A stretch of 64,000 nucleotides of DNA from Aminobacter carboxidus. GTDB taxonomy: Bacteria; Pseudomonadota; Alphaproteobacteria; Rhizobiales; Rhizobiaceae. The stretch lies in contig NZ_JACZEP010000003.1 in the NCBI RefSeq assembly GCF_014863355.1, positions 62,001 through 126,000 of the forward strand. The letters are read 5' to 3'. The position numbers were made by a program, and so were the translations under genes. Below the pieces are notes generated by a model, which saw only the letters and a list, made by a program, of their open reading frames with translations, did not search any database and was not told where the DNA came from. Positions 36,811 to 45,219 of this stretch are shown here, piece after piece. Within the stretch, counting starts at the first letter, position 1, and every line of letters starts with the position of its first letter.

Positions 36811-37167
36811 ATGGCTGACACACCCAAGACTGAAGTTCCGAGCGTCGAAAGCGTTCAAAAGTCAGTCGAAAAGCAAATCTCCGAGCTGCGCAAAGAGATT
36901 GCCAAAATTAACAAATCCCTTGCCGAACGGAGCGCAGAGCTTGTCTCCGAAGCGCGCGACACGGCAAGTGGCGCAATTGAAGAGGCGTCGACGCGGGCGT
37001 CGCGAGCTGCTCAGCAGCTTCGTACGCAGGCTCAAACGGTCTCCGAGGCCGCCCGCGAGAACCCGGCGACTACGGGTGTCGTGGTTGGCTTGGCGGGTTT
37101 GGTCGGTGTCATGATTGGCCTTGCCATTGCAAAAGGCTCAAGCGATCGGCGTGGCGGCTGGTATTGA
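36811..37167 (+). CDS. DUF883/ElaB-YqjD-like membrane-anchored protein
   Basis: A 118-aa protein with a long amphipathic, coiled-coil-prone region (residues ~10-85: VQKSVEKQISELRKEIAKI, then ARDTASGAIEEASTRAS). A single C-terminal transmembrane segment rich in Gly follows (TGVVVGLAGLVGVMIGLAIA), then a short basic tail GSSDRRGGWY. This is the layout of ElaB/YqjD/YgaM proteins, inner-membrane tail-anchored proteins linked to ribosome binding and stationary phase or stress in enterobacteria. Start: ATG 36811 with AAGGA 7 nt upstream. A small membrane-protein gene follows 53 bp later. Confidence 0.82.
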   Translation: MADTPKTEVPSVESVQKSVEKQISELRKEIAKINKSLAERSAELVSEARDTASGAIEEASTRASRAAQQLRTQAQTVSEAARENPATTGVVVGLAGLVGVMIGLAIAKGSSDRRGGWY

Positions 37168-37220
37168 TCGGCACTGAGCGTCCAGACCGGGCGCCCATTC
37201 AACGTTCCTAGGAGAACCAC

Positions 37221-37388
37221 ATGGCCTCATCTGTGCTCATCAGTATCCTGATCACATTTCTGGTGATTGTACTTGTGCTTTATCTGGTTCAACGCCTGCC
37301 AATCGACGCCAAGATGCGGCAGATTGCGCAGATAATCGTGATCATTATCGGCATTGTTTCGCTGCTCAAGTACCTGGCAGTTTTTTAG
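37221..37388 (+). CDS. Small membrane protein, Thivi_2564-like (55 aa)
   Basis: A 55-codon gene beginning ATGGCCTCATCTGTGCTC after a very strong TAGGAGA Shine-Dalgarno and ending TTTTAG. The product has two hydrophobic helices (SVLISILITFLVIVLVLYLV and IAQIIVIIIGIVSLLKYLAV) joined by QRLPIDAKMRQ. This matches the pattern of the small Thivi_2564 membrane family (helix, R-x-P-[IM]-D-x-K, helix ending LLK). It is followed closely by an intrinsic terminator, so it is probably co-transcribed with the DUF883-like gene. Its function is unknown. Confidence 0.75.
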   Translation: MASSVLISILITFLVIVLVLYLVQRLPIDAKMRQIAQIIVIIIGIVSLLKYLAVF

Positions 37389-37407
37389 CCGGCTGTGCAC
37401 GGCAACA

Positions 37408-37438
37408 AAAAAAGCGGCTTTCGAGCCGCTTTTTTTTA
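37408..37438. terminator. Bidirectional rho-independent terminator
   Basis: A-tract, stem AGCGGCT / AGCCGCT, UUCG-type tetraloop and an eight-T run. It serves the small membrane-protein gene on the plus strand and, through its A-tract, the convergent amino-acid ABC operon. Confidence 0.92.
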
Positions 37439-37491
37439 TCAACCTTATGCGCCGTTGGCCAGGCATGAGCATTGCCGAGCCTGTTCGCTCG

Positions 37492-38295
37492 TCACAGCAC
37501 GTGGGACAGAAACTCCCGGGTGCGTGGCGACTGCGGATTTGCGATCATCTCCCGCGGCTCGCCGCGCTCTTCGACGACACCGCCATCCATGAAGATCAGC
37601 TGATCGCCGACTTCGCGGGCAAAGCCGATCTCATGGGTAACAACGACCATCGTCATGCCGCTTTCGGCCAGGTCGCGCATGACCACCAGTACTTCGCCGA
37701 CAAGTTCCGGATCGAGTGCCGAGGTCGGCTCATCAAACAGCAGCACCTTCGGGTTCATCGCCAGCGCACGGGCGATCGCCACGCGCTGCTGCTGGCCGCC
37801 GGAAAGCTGGCGTGGATAGGCGTCTGCCTTGGCCGAAAGTCCGACACGTTCAAGCAAGGTATAAGCCTTATCCTTGGCTTCGGCTTTGGACATGCCTTTC
37901 ACCATCATCGGGGCCTCGATGAGGTTTTCCAGCGCGGTCATGTGCGAGAACAGGTTGAATGACTGGAATACCATGCCGATGTCGGCGCGGCGCTGGCACA
38001 GTAGCTTGTTGTTGACCTCGTAGAGCTTGCCGTGGCGCAGGTCGTAGCCGACGAACTCACCGTCGACCAAAAGCACGCCGCCGCTGACTTCCTCCAGATG
38101 GTTGATACAGCGCAGGAAGGTGCTCTTGCCCGACCCCGACGGGCCGATGACGCAGGCGACCGACCCGGTCGGCACATTGAGGTCGATGCCTTTCAGCACT
38201 TCGATTGCGCCGAAGGATTTGCGCACGCCGCGCGCGAACACCATCGAGTTGTCGGGAACGCCGAAACGGGCCTGGTTTTGTGCTTTCGATGTCAT
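37492..38295 (-). CDS. Polar amino-acid ABC transporter, ATP-binding protein
   Basis: A 267-aa GlnQ/HisP-type ATPase. Walker A is GPSGSGKST, the Q-loop region is [17 protein letters not shown], the signature is [15 protein letters not shown], Walker B is [14 protein letters not shown], and the switch His is in [10 protein letters not shown] short insertion, [15 protein letters not shown], typical of some rhizobial members, sits before the Q-loop. It overlaps the permease gene by 4 bp (ATGA). It is the last gene of the operon binding protein - permease - ATPase and is followed by a strong terminator. Confidence 0.94.
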   Translation of the reverse strand: MTSKAQNQARFGVPDNSMVFARGVRKSFGAIEVLKGIDLNVPTGSVACVIGPSGSGKSTFLRCINHLEEVSGGVLLVDGEFVGYDLRHGKLYEVNNKLLCQRRADIGMVFQSFNLFSHMTALENLIEAPMMVKGMSKAEAKDKAYTLLERVGLSAKADAYPRQLSGGQQQRVAIARALAMNPKVLLFDEPTSALDPELVGEVLVVMRDLAESGMTMVVVTHEIGFAREVGDQLIFMDGGVVEERGEPREMIANPQSPRTREFLSHVL

Positions 38296-39215
38296 GCCGG
38301 CTGTGCCACCCGTCCGAACCTGAAGGCGCGTTTCAGTGTCTCGCGCAACGACACGCCCTGCTGCTGGTCGCTCCTGCCGTAATACTGCTCGATATAGTGC
38401 TGGCCGATCGACAGGATGGTGACGACGAACAGGTACCAGAAGGCAACCACGATCAGCAGCGGGATCGTCTCGAAGGTGCGCGCATAGATGCTCTGCGCGG
38501 CATAAAGCAGGTCGTTGACTGCGATGATGGTGACCAGCGACGTGGTCTTGAGCAGATTGATCGTCTCGTTGCCGGTCGGCGGCACGATGAAGCGCATCGC
38601 CTGGGGCAGCGTGATGCGGCGCAGGATCAGCCGGTGGTTCATGCCGAGGCTGCCGGCGGCTTCGGTCTGGCCCGATGCCACCGAGTTGATGCCGGCGCGC
38701 ACGATCTCGGCCATGTAGCCGGCTTCATGAAGCGACAAGGCGACAACGGCCGCGACGAAGGGCGTCATGAAGTCGTTGGTCTTGACGGTGAAAACAGTGC
38801 CGATGAAGGGCAGCGTCAATGAGAATTCGCGCACGATCAGCGCTAGGTTGAACCAGAAGATCAGCTGGATCAGCGCCGGCGCGCCGCGGAAGAACCAGAT
38901 ATAGGCGCTGGCGAAAGCGTTGAGGATGCGGCTTGGCGACAATCGCATGATCGCAACGATGGTGCCGATGATGATGGCCAGCACCATGATGGTGACTGTC
39001 AGCACCAGCGTCTGGCCGAGACCGCGGATGATCGACGGATGAAACAGGTATTTGCCGACGGTCGGCCAGTCGAAGGCCGGGTTGGTGGCGAGCGCCTTGA
39101 AGATCAGCCCGAGAATGGCCAGCGTGATCGCCGTTCCGACCCACAGGCCGTAATGGCGTAGCGGAACGACAGTCAGCGCTTCCGGCGGCGGAGTATGCGT
39201 ATCGGCCCGGTCCAT
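38292..39215 (-). CDS. Polar amino-acid ABC transporter, permease
   Basis: A 307-aa inner-membrane permease of the HisMQ/GlnP family with several hydrophobic helices ([41 protein letters not shown]). The EAA-type loop is [24 protein letters not shown], which docks to the ATPase. Only one permease gene is present, so the channel is probably a homodimer. The gene follows the binding-protein gene after a 62-bp gap holding a hairpin, and overlaps the ATPase gene. Confidence 0.93.
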   Translation of the reverse strand: MDRADTHTPPPEALTVVPLRHYGLWVGTAITLAILGLIFKALATNPAFDWPTVGKYLFHPSIIRGLGQTLVLTVTIMVLAIIIGTIVAIMRLSPSRILNAFASAYIWFFRGAPALIQLIFWFNLALIVREFSLTLPFIGTVFTVKTNDFMTPFVAAVVALSLHEAGYMAEIVRAGINSVASGQTEAAGSLGMNHRLILRRITLPQAMRFIVPPTGNETINLLKTTSLVTIIAVNDLLYAAQSIYARTFETIPLLIVVAFWYLFVVTILSIGQHYIEQYYGRSDQQQGVSLRETLKRAFRFGRVAQPA

Positions 39216-39240
39216 TCAGCCGCCTCCCAACGGTGCTGAA

Positions 39241-39270
39241 GGCCGGCGAGCGCTCATGCCCTCGCCGGCC
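39241..39270 (-). promoter_or_regulatory. Intercistronic hairpin after the binding-protein gene
   Basis: Perfect 10-bp arms GGCCGGCGAG / CTCGCCGGCC with a 10-nt loop lie between the stop codon of the binding protein (39278) and the permease start (39215). GC-rich hairpins here typically protect the upstream message and let the binding protein be made in excess over membrane parts. Confidence 0.7.
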
Positions 39271-39277
39271 TTGTCGA

Positions 39278-40159
39278 TTATTTGCGGATCTTGTCGGCGC
39301 TGTCGACAACATAGGCTTCGTCGATCATGGCGCTGGTCATGCCGTACTTGGCCATGATCGTCTTGTAGGTGCCATTCTTGATCAGCTCGTTGACGCCGGC
39401 GGCCAGCATATCGGCCGTTTCCTTGTCGCCCTTGGGGATGGCGATGCCGAGCGGTGCGACGTCGTAGAGGCCAGGCACGACCACCATCTGGCCCTTGCTG
39501 GTAACCTCGAAATAGCCCGAGGCGGTGGCGTCGTCGAGACGGGCGTCGATCCGGTCGGAAAGTGCTGCCTGGATGATGTCCTTGCCTTCGGGGAAGATGC
39601 TCTTGGCGATCTCCGGCAGGCCCTTTTCCTTGCACTCGCCGCTCAGCCGGTCGGCGATGAAGTCCGACACCGCGCCGCCAATGACCCCGACACGCTTGCC
39701 GCAGAGATTGTTCTCGCCCTGGAACTGCGAGGCCTTGTCGGCGGTGGTCGAAGCGACGATGCCCGACTTGATGAACATCACGAAGTCGACCTGCTTCAAC
39801 CGGTCATCGGTGGCGGCAAAGGTTTCCCACGCCACCTTGAACCGACCGGCGGCGAGGCCGGGCACCATCGAGGGAAAGGGAATGCGGGTTACCTCGAGCT
39901 CGGCGCCGAGCAGCTTGGCTGTTTCCTGGGCCAGCTCGATGTTGATGCCGACCTGCTTGCCGTTTTCGTCGATGAATTCGAACGGCGCGTATTCAAGCGT
40001 GTTGGCGATGATCAGCTTGCCGGTGTCCTTGACCTCGGCCGACTTCGGCAGCTCGGCGGCGGCCAGTGTGCCGGCAATGGCAACCAGGGCCGTGGCAGCC
40101 GTGGCGGCAAATGTTGCGCCGCGCAGAAGCGAAAGATGATGCACTTTGATCCTCCTCAT
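39278..40159 (-). CDS. Polar amino-acid ABC transporter, substrate-binding protein (family 3)
   Basis: A 293-aa periplasmic binding protein. The signal peptide includes GATFAATAATALVAIAGTLA with cleavage near AAA-EL. The mature part has the family-3 opening KLIIANTLEYAPFEFIDENG, followed by VGINIELAQETAKLLGAELE and FDVAW-like FKVAWETFAATDDRLKQVDF. Start: ATG 40159 with GAGGA upstream; the gene is the first of its operon. Upstream lies a sigma70-like promoter overlapped by a half-site of the GntR-type palindrome found at 44402, so co-regulation with the neighbouring CoA-ligase locus is plausible. The ligand is unknown. Confidence 0.92.
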   Translation of the reverse strand: MRRIKVHHLSLLRGATFAATAATALVAIAGTLAAAELPKSAEVKDTGKLIIANTLEYAPFEFIDENGKQVGINIELAQETAKLLGAELEVTRIPFPSMVPGLAAGRFKVAWETFAATDDRLKQVDFVMFIKSGIVASTTADKASQFQGENNLCGKRVGVIGGAVSDFIADRLSGECKEKGLPEIAKSIFPEGKDIIQAALSDRIDARLDDATASGYFEVTSKGQMVVVPGLYDVAPLGIAIPKGDKETADMLAAGVNELIKNGTYKTIMAKYGMTSAMIDEAYVVDSADKIRK

Positions 40160-40268
40160 GATGCTGAGATGGCCGGCGGCTGCTGCCCCTGGCTTCGTCC
40201 CCGTGACCGCCCTCCCCTCGATGGAGCGCGCTTCTTGTCGGCGGCCGTCACGTCAGAACCAAATTCTG

Positions 40269-40305
40269 ATATTGAAATGTATTTTTGCGGCTGCTGAATT
40301 GTCAA
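40269..40305 (-). promoter_or_regulatory. Promoter with overlapping GntR-type half-site for the amino-acid ABC operon
   Basis: On the minus strand TTGACA (40305-40300), 17 bp, then ATACAT (40282-40277) form a good sigma70-type promoter. Overlapping and following the -10 is ATTTCAATAT (40278-40269), identical to one arm of the palindrome at 44402-44425 in front of a FadR-type gene. Repressor control is inferred from this shared 10-mer. Confidence 0.55.
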
Positions 40306-40378
40306 GCGAGCAACCCCTGCCCGCCACATAAATCGCGTCCGCACCTTGGCAGTCGTTTCGTGCTTCACCTTGTCATGG

Positions 40379-41194
40379 TCAGAACCTGAGCGACCTCAGC
40401 CCGACGGTCCGGTCGATGATGAGGATCGCGGCAAAGGTCATGAAGATGCTGAGCGAGGCGATGGCGGCTGCCGTCGGATCGAAATTGAAGCGCAGATAGT
40501 CGAACAGCTCCAGCGGTAGCGTGTTCTTGCCGATCGATTTCAGCAGCAGCGAGATGTTGAAGATGTCGAAGGAGATGACGAAGGCAAACAGGCAACCGGT
40601 GATGATGCCGGGCTTGATCGCCGGCAGCGTCACACGCCGGAAGGTCATCCAGCCGCCGGCGCCCAGGCTGCGCGCCGCCTCTTCCTGCGAGCGGTCGAAG
40701 TTGAACAGCGCCGATGACACGTTGAGGAAGACATAGGGAAAGGTGACGACGATGTGGCCGATCTGGATGCCGATCGAATAGTCGGTGCCGATCCTGATCT
40801 CGTAGAAATAAAACAGCAAGGCGATCGCCGTCAGGATTTCCGGCACCAGCAGTGGTGCGGTCATGACCAGGCGGATGTAGTCGCGGAAGACCGTGGCATG
40901 GCGCGCGACGTAGATCGCCGCCAGCGTGCCGATGACGCCGTTGACGATCGTCGACGTCGCGGCGATCTGGATCGAATAGAGGGTGGCGTCGAGGAAGCGC
41001 TTGTTGGAGAACAGCGCCTCGAACCAGCGCAGCGAAAAGCCCTCGAGCGGAAACGCCAGGAACTCGCCCGAGTTGAACGACAACAGCACCACCAGCACGA
41101 TCGGGAACATCAGGAAGATGTAGATCGCCGCGACCAGCGCCGTGAACAGGTGGTCCCAGATGGTCTTTTCGACGCCGCTCGACGAACCTGTCAT
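40379..41194 (-). CDS. Polyamine/opine-type ABC transporter, permease 2 (PotC-like)
   Basis: A 271-aa permease with six predicted helices (IFLMFPIVLVVLLSFNSGEF, LVMTAPLLVPEILTAIALLF). The ATPase-coupling loop is EEAARSLGAGGWMTFRRVTLP (AxSLGA form). Start: ATG 41194, overlapping the stop of the PotB-like gene as ATGA. A longer in-frame reading to 42019 merely runs antiparallel to nothing new and through the PotB-like gene in another frame, so it is not the gene. It is the last gene of the four-gene operon. Confidence 0.92.
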   Translation of the reverse strand: MTGSSSGVEKTIWDHLFTALVAAIYIFLMFPIVLVVLLSFNSGEFLAFPLEGFSLRWFEALFSNKRFLDATLYSIQIAATSTIVNGVIGTLAAIYVARHATVFRDYIRLVMTAPLLVPEILTAIALLFYFYEIRIGTDYSIGIQIGHIVVTFPYVFLNVSSALFNFDRSQEEAARSLGAGGWMTFRRVTLPAIKPGIITGCLFAFVISFDIFNISLLLKSIGKNTLPLELFDYLRFNFDPTAAAIASLSIFMTFAAILIIDRTVGLRSLRF

Positions 41195-42078
41195 GGCAGC
41201 CTCCGCATCGCGCGCGCCGTGAGCCTGAGATAGAGCCCGACGAAGATGACCGCCACAGCCGCCATGATGATGGCGAGTGCTGCCCCTGCCGGCCAGCGGA
41301 AGTTGTCGACCAGATATTGCACCACCAGCACCGACATGGTGCGTCCGCCAGTTCCGCCGAGCATGGCGGGTGTGACATAGGCGCTGATCGACAGCACGAA
41401 CACCAGGATCGTGCCTGCCTGGATGCCCGGCATGCTGAGCGGCAGCGTCACCTTCCAGAACGTCCGCATACGCGACGCGCCGAGCGAACGCGACGCCATG
41501 GCAAGATCGGGACTGATCGCCTGCAAATTGCCGAGCAGCGGCAGGATGATGAAGGGCAGGAACACATGCGTCAGCGCGATGGTGACGCCAAGCGAGTTGT
41601 TCATCAGTTGGAGCGGAAAGTCGATGAGGCCGGTTGCCTTGAGCGCCTGATTGGCGACGCCGTTGTTGGACAGGATGATCATCCAGGCAAAGGTCCTGAC
41701 GACAAGGCCGACGAGCAGTGGGGACAGCACGAAGATGTAGAGCAGGCTGGTCCATCGCGAGCGCGATTTGGCAAGGTGATAGGCGACGGGATAGCCGAGC
41801 AGCAGTGAAATGACGGTCACGGTGGCGCCGATCAGCAAGGTGCGTCCGAGGATGCCCCAGATGTAGAAATCGCCGAGTGCTGTCGTGTAATGCGCCAGCG
41901 TGAAACCCTCGCCATAGACAGCGCGGGTCGATGCCTCGCGCAGGCTCATGGTGATGATCGTCAGATATGGCAGCGCGAAGAAGCCGATCAGCAGCACCAG
42001 TGCCGGCACCACCATCCATGTGGCGGTGCCGCGATTGCTCCGGCCTTCGACGCGTGGAGCTGCTTCGACTGCGCTCAT
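41191..42078 (-). CDS. Polyamine/opine-type ABC transporter, permease 1 (PotB-like)
   Basis: A 295-aa permease with six helices (ATWMVVPALVLLIGFFALPYL, VTVISLLLGYPVAYHLA). The coupling loop is MASRSLGASRMRTFWKVTLPL. Gene overlaps of 4 bp on both sides (with the ATPase and PotC-like genes) show a tightly coupled operon. Its partner in the membrane is the PotC-like permease. Substrate class (polyamine, opine or another small cation or carboxylate) is inferred from family only. Confidence 0.92.
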   Translation of the reverse strand: MSAVEAAPRVEGRSNRGTATWMVVPALVLLIGFFALPYLTIITMSLREASTRAVYGEGFTLAHYTTALGDFYIWGILGRTLLIGATVTVISLLLGYPVAYHLAKSRSRWTSLLYIFVLSPLLVGLVVRTFAWMIILSNNGVANQALKATGLIDFPLQLMNNSLGVTIALTHVFLPFIILPLLGNLQAISPDLAMASRSLGASRMRTFWKVTLPLSMPGIQAGTILVFVLSISAYVTPAMLGGTGGRTMSVLVVQYLVDNFRWPAGAALAIIMAAVAVIFVGLYLRLTARAMRRLP

Positions 42079-43175
42079 GATGCCAGCAACCAGGTATCGC
42101 GGGCGGCGAAGCGCAGCGTCACCTGTTCGCCGACGTCGAGCGGGTTGCGGCCACCGACATCGACGACGATGCGGTCACCGCTGCCGAGCTTGACGGCAAG
42201 CTGGTTGGCGCTGCCCTGGTAGATCGAGTTGACGACGGCGCCGGTGAGCGCGTTGTCGCCGTGGCCGGCCTCCCCTGCCCTTTGCTGGCGGCTAATGCCG
42301 GCATCGTGCCTGAGCGTGCGGATGTTCTCTGGGCGGATCATGATCTTGACCTCGGCACCCTTGGCCAGCCCGGCTGGGCCCGTCGTGCCGATGCTGCCGC
42401 AAGGTGTTTCGACTTTGTAGCTGTCCTGTCCAAGGGCTTCGGCGATCTTGCCTGATATGGTGTTGGAGCGGCCGATGAAGCCGGCAACCGATTGCGAGAC
42501 CGGCCGTTCATAGATCTCGCGCGGCGAGCCGAACTGCGAAATCGTGCCGGCACTCATCACCACGATCTTGTCCGACATGACCATCGCTTCGGCCTGGTCG
42601 TGGGTGACGTAGATGCTGGTGATGCCGACACGCTGCTGCAGGTCGCGGATGAAGAAGCGCATCTCGTCGCGCAAGGTGGCGTCGAGATTGGCGAGCGGTT
42701 CGTCGAGCAGCAGCACAGAGGGTTCGATGACCAGCGCGCGGGCCAGGGCCACGCGCTGCTGCTGACCACCGGAGAGCTCGCGCGGATAGCGTTTGTCGTA
42801 GCCTTCGAGGCGCACCATGGCGAGAACCTCGGCGATCCGCCGCTGGCGGTCGGCGACTGAGACCTTGCGGACCTCGAGGCCAAAGCTGAGGTTTTCGGCC
42901 ACCGTCATGTGTGGAAAAAGCGCATAGGACTGGAACACCATGCCGATGTCGCGTTGCTCCGGCAAAGCGTGTGTCACGTCGCGCACGCCAAACAGGATGC
43001 GGCCGCTGTCGGGCCGTTCGAAGCCGGCGATGCAGCGCAGGGTCGTGGTCTTGCCGCAGCCGCTAGGGCCGAGCAGCGAGACGAACTCGCCTTGCGCAAT
43101 CGGGATCGAAATGTCCTTCAGGATGTGCAGATTGCCATACCGCTTGTTGATACGGTCGATGGTCAGTGCGGTCAT
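42075..43175 (-). CDS. Polyamine/opine-type ABC transporter, ATP-binding protein (PotA-like)
   Basis: A 366-aa ATPase. Walker A is GPSGCGKTT, the Q-loop is VFQSYALFPHMTVAENL, the signature is [15 protein letters not shown], Walker B is VLLLDEPLANLDA, and the switch is VTHDQAEAM. The last ~130 residues form a TOBE-type regulatory domain (ISQFGSPREIYERP, then AEVKIMIRPENIR). Start: ATG 43175 with GAGGA 6 nt upstream, giving the normal MTALTIDRINKRYG opening; a longer in-frame start at 43286 is rejected. A hairpin separates it from the binding-protein gene. Confidence 0.94.
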   Translation of the reverse strand: MTALTIDRINKRYGNLHILKDISIPIAQGEFVSLLGPSGCGKTTTLRCIAGFERPDSGRILFGVRDVTHALPEQRDIGMVFQSYALFPHMTVAENLSFGLEVRKVSVADRQRRIAEVLAMVRLEGYDKRYPRELSGGQQQRVALARALVIEPSVLLLDEPLANLDATLRDEMRFFIRDLQQRVGITSIYVTHDQAEAMVMSDKIVVMSAGTISQFGSPREIYERPVSQSVAGFIGRSNTISGKIAEALGQDSYKVETPCGSIGTTGPAGLAKGAEVKIMIRPENIRTLRHDAGISRQQRAGEAGHGDNALTGAVVNSIYQGSANQLAVKLGSGDRIVVDVGGRNPLDVGEQVTLRFAARDTWLLAS

Positions 43176-43198
43176 CCGGTGTCCTCGCGCGGTTGTTA

Positions 43199-43226
43199 GG
43201 CCGGGAGGTGGGGGCCCCTCCCGGCC
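43199..43226 (-). promoter_or_regulatory. Intercistronic hairpin after the binding-protein gene (second ABC operon)
   Basis: The arms GGCCGGGAGG and CCTCCCGGCC (10 bp, 8-nt loop) lie in the 79-bp gap between the binding-protein stop (43255) and the ATPase start (43175). Position and composition parallel the hairpin at 39241-39270. Confidence 0.7.
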
Positions 43227-43254
43227 ATGACGTCGATGCGATCGCGGGGTGGCG

Positions 43255-44289
43255 TTACGCCATCTCCCGGTTCCAGCGGTCGGCAATATCTGCCGCCTTG
43301 TCGACGTAGCTGTCCCAGTCGTAGCTCTTGATCTCGGCCATGCGCGGGCCGACGATCGGGGTACGTGCCTTCATCGCGTCGTCGACTGGAGACTCGCTGT
43401 TGCTCGGCGAAGTGTAGAAAGCCTTGGCCATGTCCTGCTGGACCTTGGCGTCGAGGATGTAGTTCAGATAGGCGTGCGCGGCGTCCTTTTCGGCGCCGGT
43501 GCCGACCAGGTTGAACGACTGCTCGAAGGCCAAAACGCCTTCCTTGGGCGCGATGATCGCCACTGGTGCACCCTTGTCCTGCAGCGTCATGATCTCGGTC
43601 CAGTCGACAGGCGCGATGATGGCGTCGCCGCGGATCAGGGCGGTCGCCACCTCGCCGCTCCAAGAGGCTTGGGTGAACGGCAGCAGTTCCTTGATCTTAG
43701 CGAATGCGGTGTCGAAATCGTCGGGGCCGCTTCCGAACAGCTCGGCGACCAGACGCAGGAACAGCACCGCGCCGGTATTGCCGATCTGGTAGAGGCCGGT
43801 CTTGCCCTTGAACTCGGGGTTCTCCCAGAGGTCATGCCAGGACGTTGGAGCGGTCTTCACCAGATCGGTGCGGTAGGCCAGTCCGATCGGCGAAACGATG
43901 GCGCGGATGCCATTGGCATCCTTGTTGACGAACTGCGGGAAGGTCTTCGCCGCATTAGGCACCTTGGCGAGATCGAAAGGCTCGAAGAAGCCCTCGGCGC
44001 GCAGTACGGCGGCGATGTTTTCGTTGCCCATGAAGATGCTGTAGGGCGAGCGGCCGCCGCCGGCGCGGATCTTGGCGACGAAATCCTTGCCGAGCCCGAC
44101 GTCGAGCTGTGGCTGGATGCCAGTGGCGGTCGTAAGGCCGGGCAAGAGCTTCTCTTCCCAGAACTTGGCCCATAGACCGCCATAGGTTGGAACGACCAGT
44201 GGCGACTGCGCCAGGGCAAGCCGCGGCAGGGTCATCGAGGCAATAGCCGTCGTCATACCGACGGCGAATTCACGCCTTGTCAGCTTCAT
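43255..44289 (-). CDS. Polyamine/opine-type ABC transporter, substrate-binding protein
   Basis: A 344-aa periplasmic binding protein of the PotD/AfuA-like group. The N-terminus MKLTRREFAVGMTTAIASM carries a twin-arginine-type motif (TRREF) before the hydrophobic core, with cleavage near ALA-QS. The mature body includes VPTYGGLWAKFWEEKLLPGL, FGGKD-like GLGKDFVAKIRAGG, and APVDWTEIMTLQDKGAPV. It is the first gene of the operon. It is divergent from a FadR-type regulator across a 171-bp region with a palindromic operator candidate, which suggests that regulator controls its expression. Confidence 0.9.
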   Translation of the reverse strand: MKLTRREFAVGMTTAIASMTLPRLALAQSPLVVPTYGGLWAKFWEEKLLPGLTTATGIQPQLDVGLGKDFVAKIRAGGGRSPYSIFMGNENIAAVLRAEGFFEPFDLAKVPNAAKTFPQFVNKDANGIRAIVSPIGLAYRTDLVKTAPTSWHDLWENPEFKGKTGLYQIGNTGAVLFLRLVAELFGSGPDDFDTAFAKIKELLPFTQASWSGEVATALIRGDAIIAPVDWTEIMTLQDKGAPVAIIAPKEGVLAFEQSFNLVGTGAEKDAAHAYLNYILDAKVQQDMAKAFYTSPSNSESPVDDAMKARTPIVGPRMAEIKSYDWDSYVDKAADIADRWNREMA

Positions 44290-44401
44290 CGGAAATTATC
44301 TCCCATGTTCCCACTGAAGTTCTTATTGTGGCTTGCGTCGCGGGTCGAAAACGCAGCCCTGTTAGATCGAAGGCTTGCATTTTTGGATCAGGCGGTCAAC
44401 A

Positions 44402-44425
44402 ATTTAGATATTGTAATATTGAAAT
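44402..44425. promoter_or_regulatory. Palindromic operator candidate for a FadR-type regulator
   Basis: The half-sites ATTTAGATATT (44402-44412) and AATATTGAAAT (44415-44425) form an imperfect palindrome matching at 9 of 11 positions with a 2-bp centre. It lies between the divergent binding-protein gene and the GntR gene (36 bp before its start). The right half recurs almost exactly at 40269. Confidence 0.6.
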
Positions 44426-44460
44426 AATAAGAAGCGGCCAACGAGGGAGAGCATAAGGGC

Positions 44461-45219
44461 ATGGAGGACGCCAAGCAGGCAGTCCAGGCGACCAAGAGCC
44501 TGGCACATCAGATCGCGACTTCACTGCAGCAGGAGATCGTGCAGGGCACGCTCAGCGTCGAGGCGCGGCTGCCATCGGAAGCCGAGATCGCGCAGCGCTT
44601 CGGTGTCTCACAGCCGACGGTGCGAGAGGCGCTCAAGATTCTCGCGGCAAAGAAGCTGGTGCGTTCGAAGCGCGGCCCCAATGGCGGCGTCTTCGTCAAT
44701 GCGCCATCGCTTACCGCAGCCAGCCAGATGCTGCAGGAAATGACGACATGGTTCGTCGGCCTCGGCGTCTTCGGGCTCAGCGAGATCGTGGAGGCGCGCC
44801 TGTTGCTCGGGCGCACCTGTGTCCAACTCGCCGCCGAGCGCGCGACCGCCGAAGATCTTGAAACGATCGAGGCGACGCTCGAGGCGTTCGAGCGCGACGA
44901 CATCACCGACGAGGAGTTTTGCCGGCTCGACGTCGCCTTCCACCACGCCATCGCCCAGGCGACTGGCAACAACGAGTTGCGCTTCATCATGCTTGTCGTC
45001 AACGACTCGCTGATCCCGGCAACCAACATGATTTCCTTCCGCTTCCGCGAACGTGGCCGTGTCGTTTCGCTGCACGCCGACATCCTGGAAGCGTTGCGTG
45101 TCCGCGACGCCGCAGCAGCGACCGCTGCCTTCGAGGAACTCATCGCCTATCAGTCCAGCGTCTACGAAAAGGCCCTGTCGGCGCGCCAGGATGCCGCCGC
45201 CCAGCGGCAGGAAGCCTGA
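44461..45219 (+). CDS. FadR-subfamily GntR transcriptional regulator 1
   Basis: A 252-aa regulator. The winged HTH is at residues ~12-80 (ARLPSEAEIAQRFGVSQ, TVREALKILAAKKLVRSKRG, GGVFV). The FCD all-helical ligand domain is at ~95-235, with the metal/ligand pattern around EARLLLGRTCVQLAAERA, CRLDVAFHHAIAQATGN and HADILEALRVRD. FCD regulators usually sense small carboxylates or CoA-pathway intermediates. Its stop overlaps the start of the CoA ligase gene, so it probably controls that gene along with the divergent transporter. It is paralogous to the regulator at 48781-49530 (shared RLPxExxxAxxFGxSxPTVR). Confidence 0.93.
   Translation: MEDAKQAVQATKSLAHQIATSLQQEIVQGTLSVEARLPSEAEIAQRFGVSQPTVREALKILAAKKLVRSKRGPNGGVFVNAPSLTAASQMLQEMTTWFVGLGVFGLSEIVEARLLLGRTCVQLAAERATAEDLETIEATLEAFERDDITDEEFCRLDVAFHHAIAQATGNNELRFIMLVVNDSLIPATNMISFRFRERGRVVSLHADILEALRVRDAAAATAAFEELIAYQSSVYEKALSARQDAAAQRQEA

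Noticed and set aside
40379-42019. A 546-codon open frame spanning both PotB- and PotC-like permeases
   Set aside because: Only the part from ATG 41194 encodes a permease. The rest is an out-of-frame reading through the PotB-like gene, whose own product is full length.
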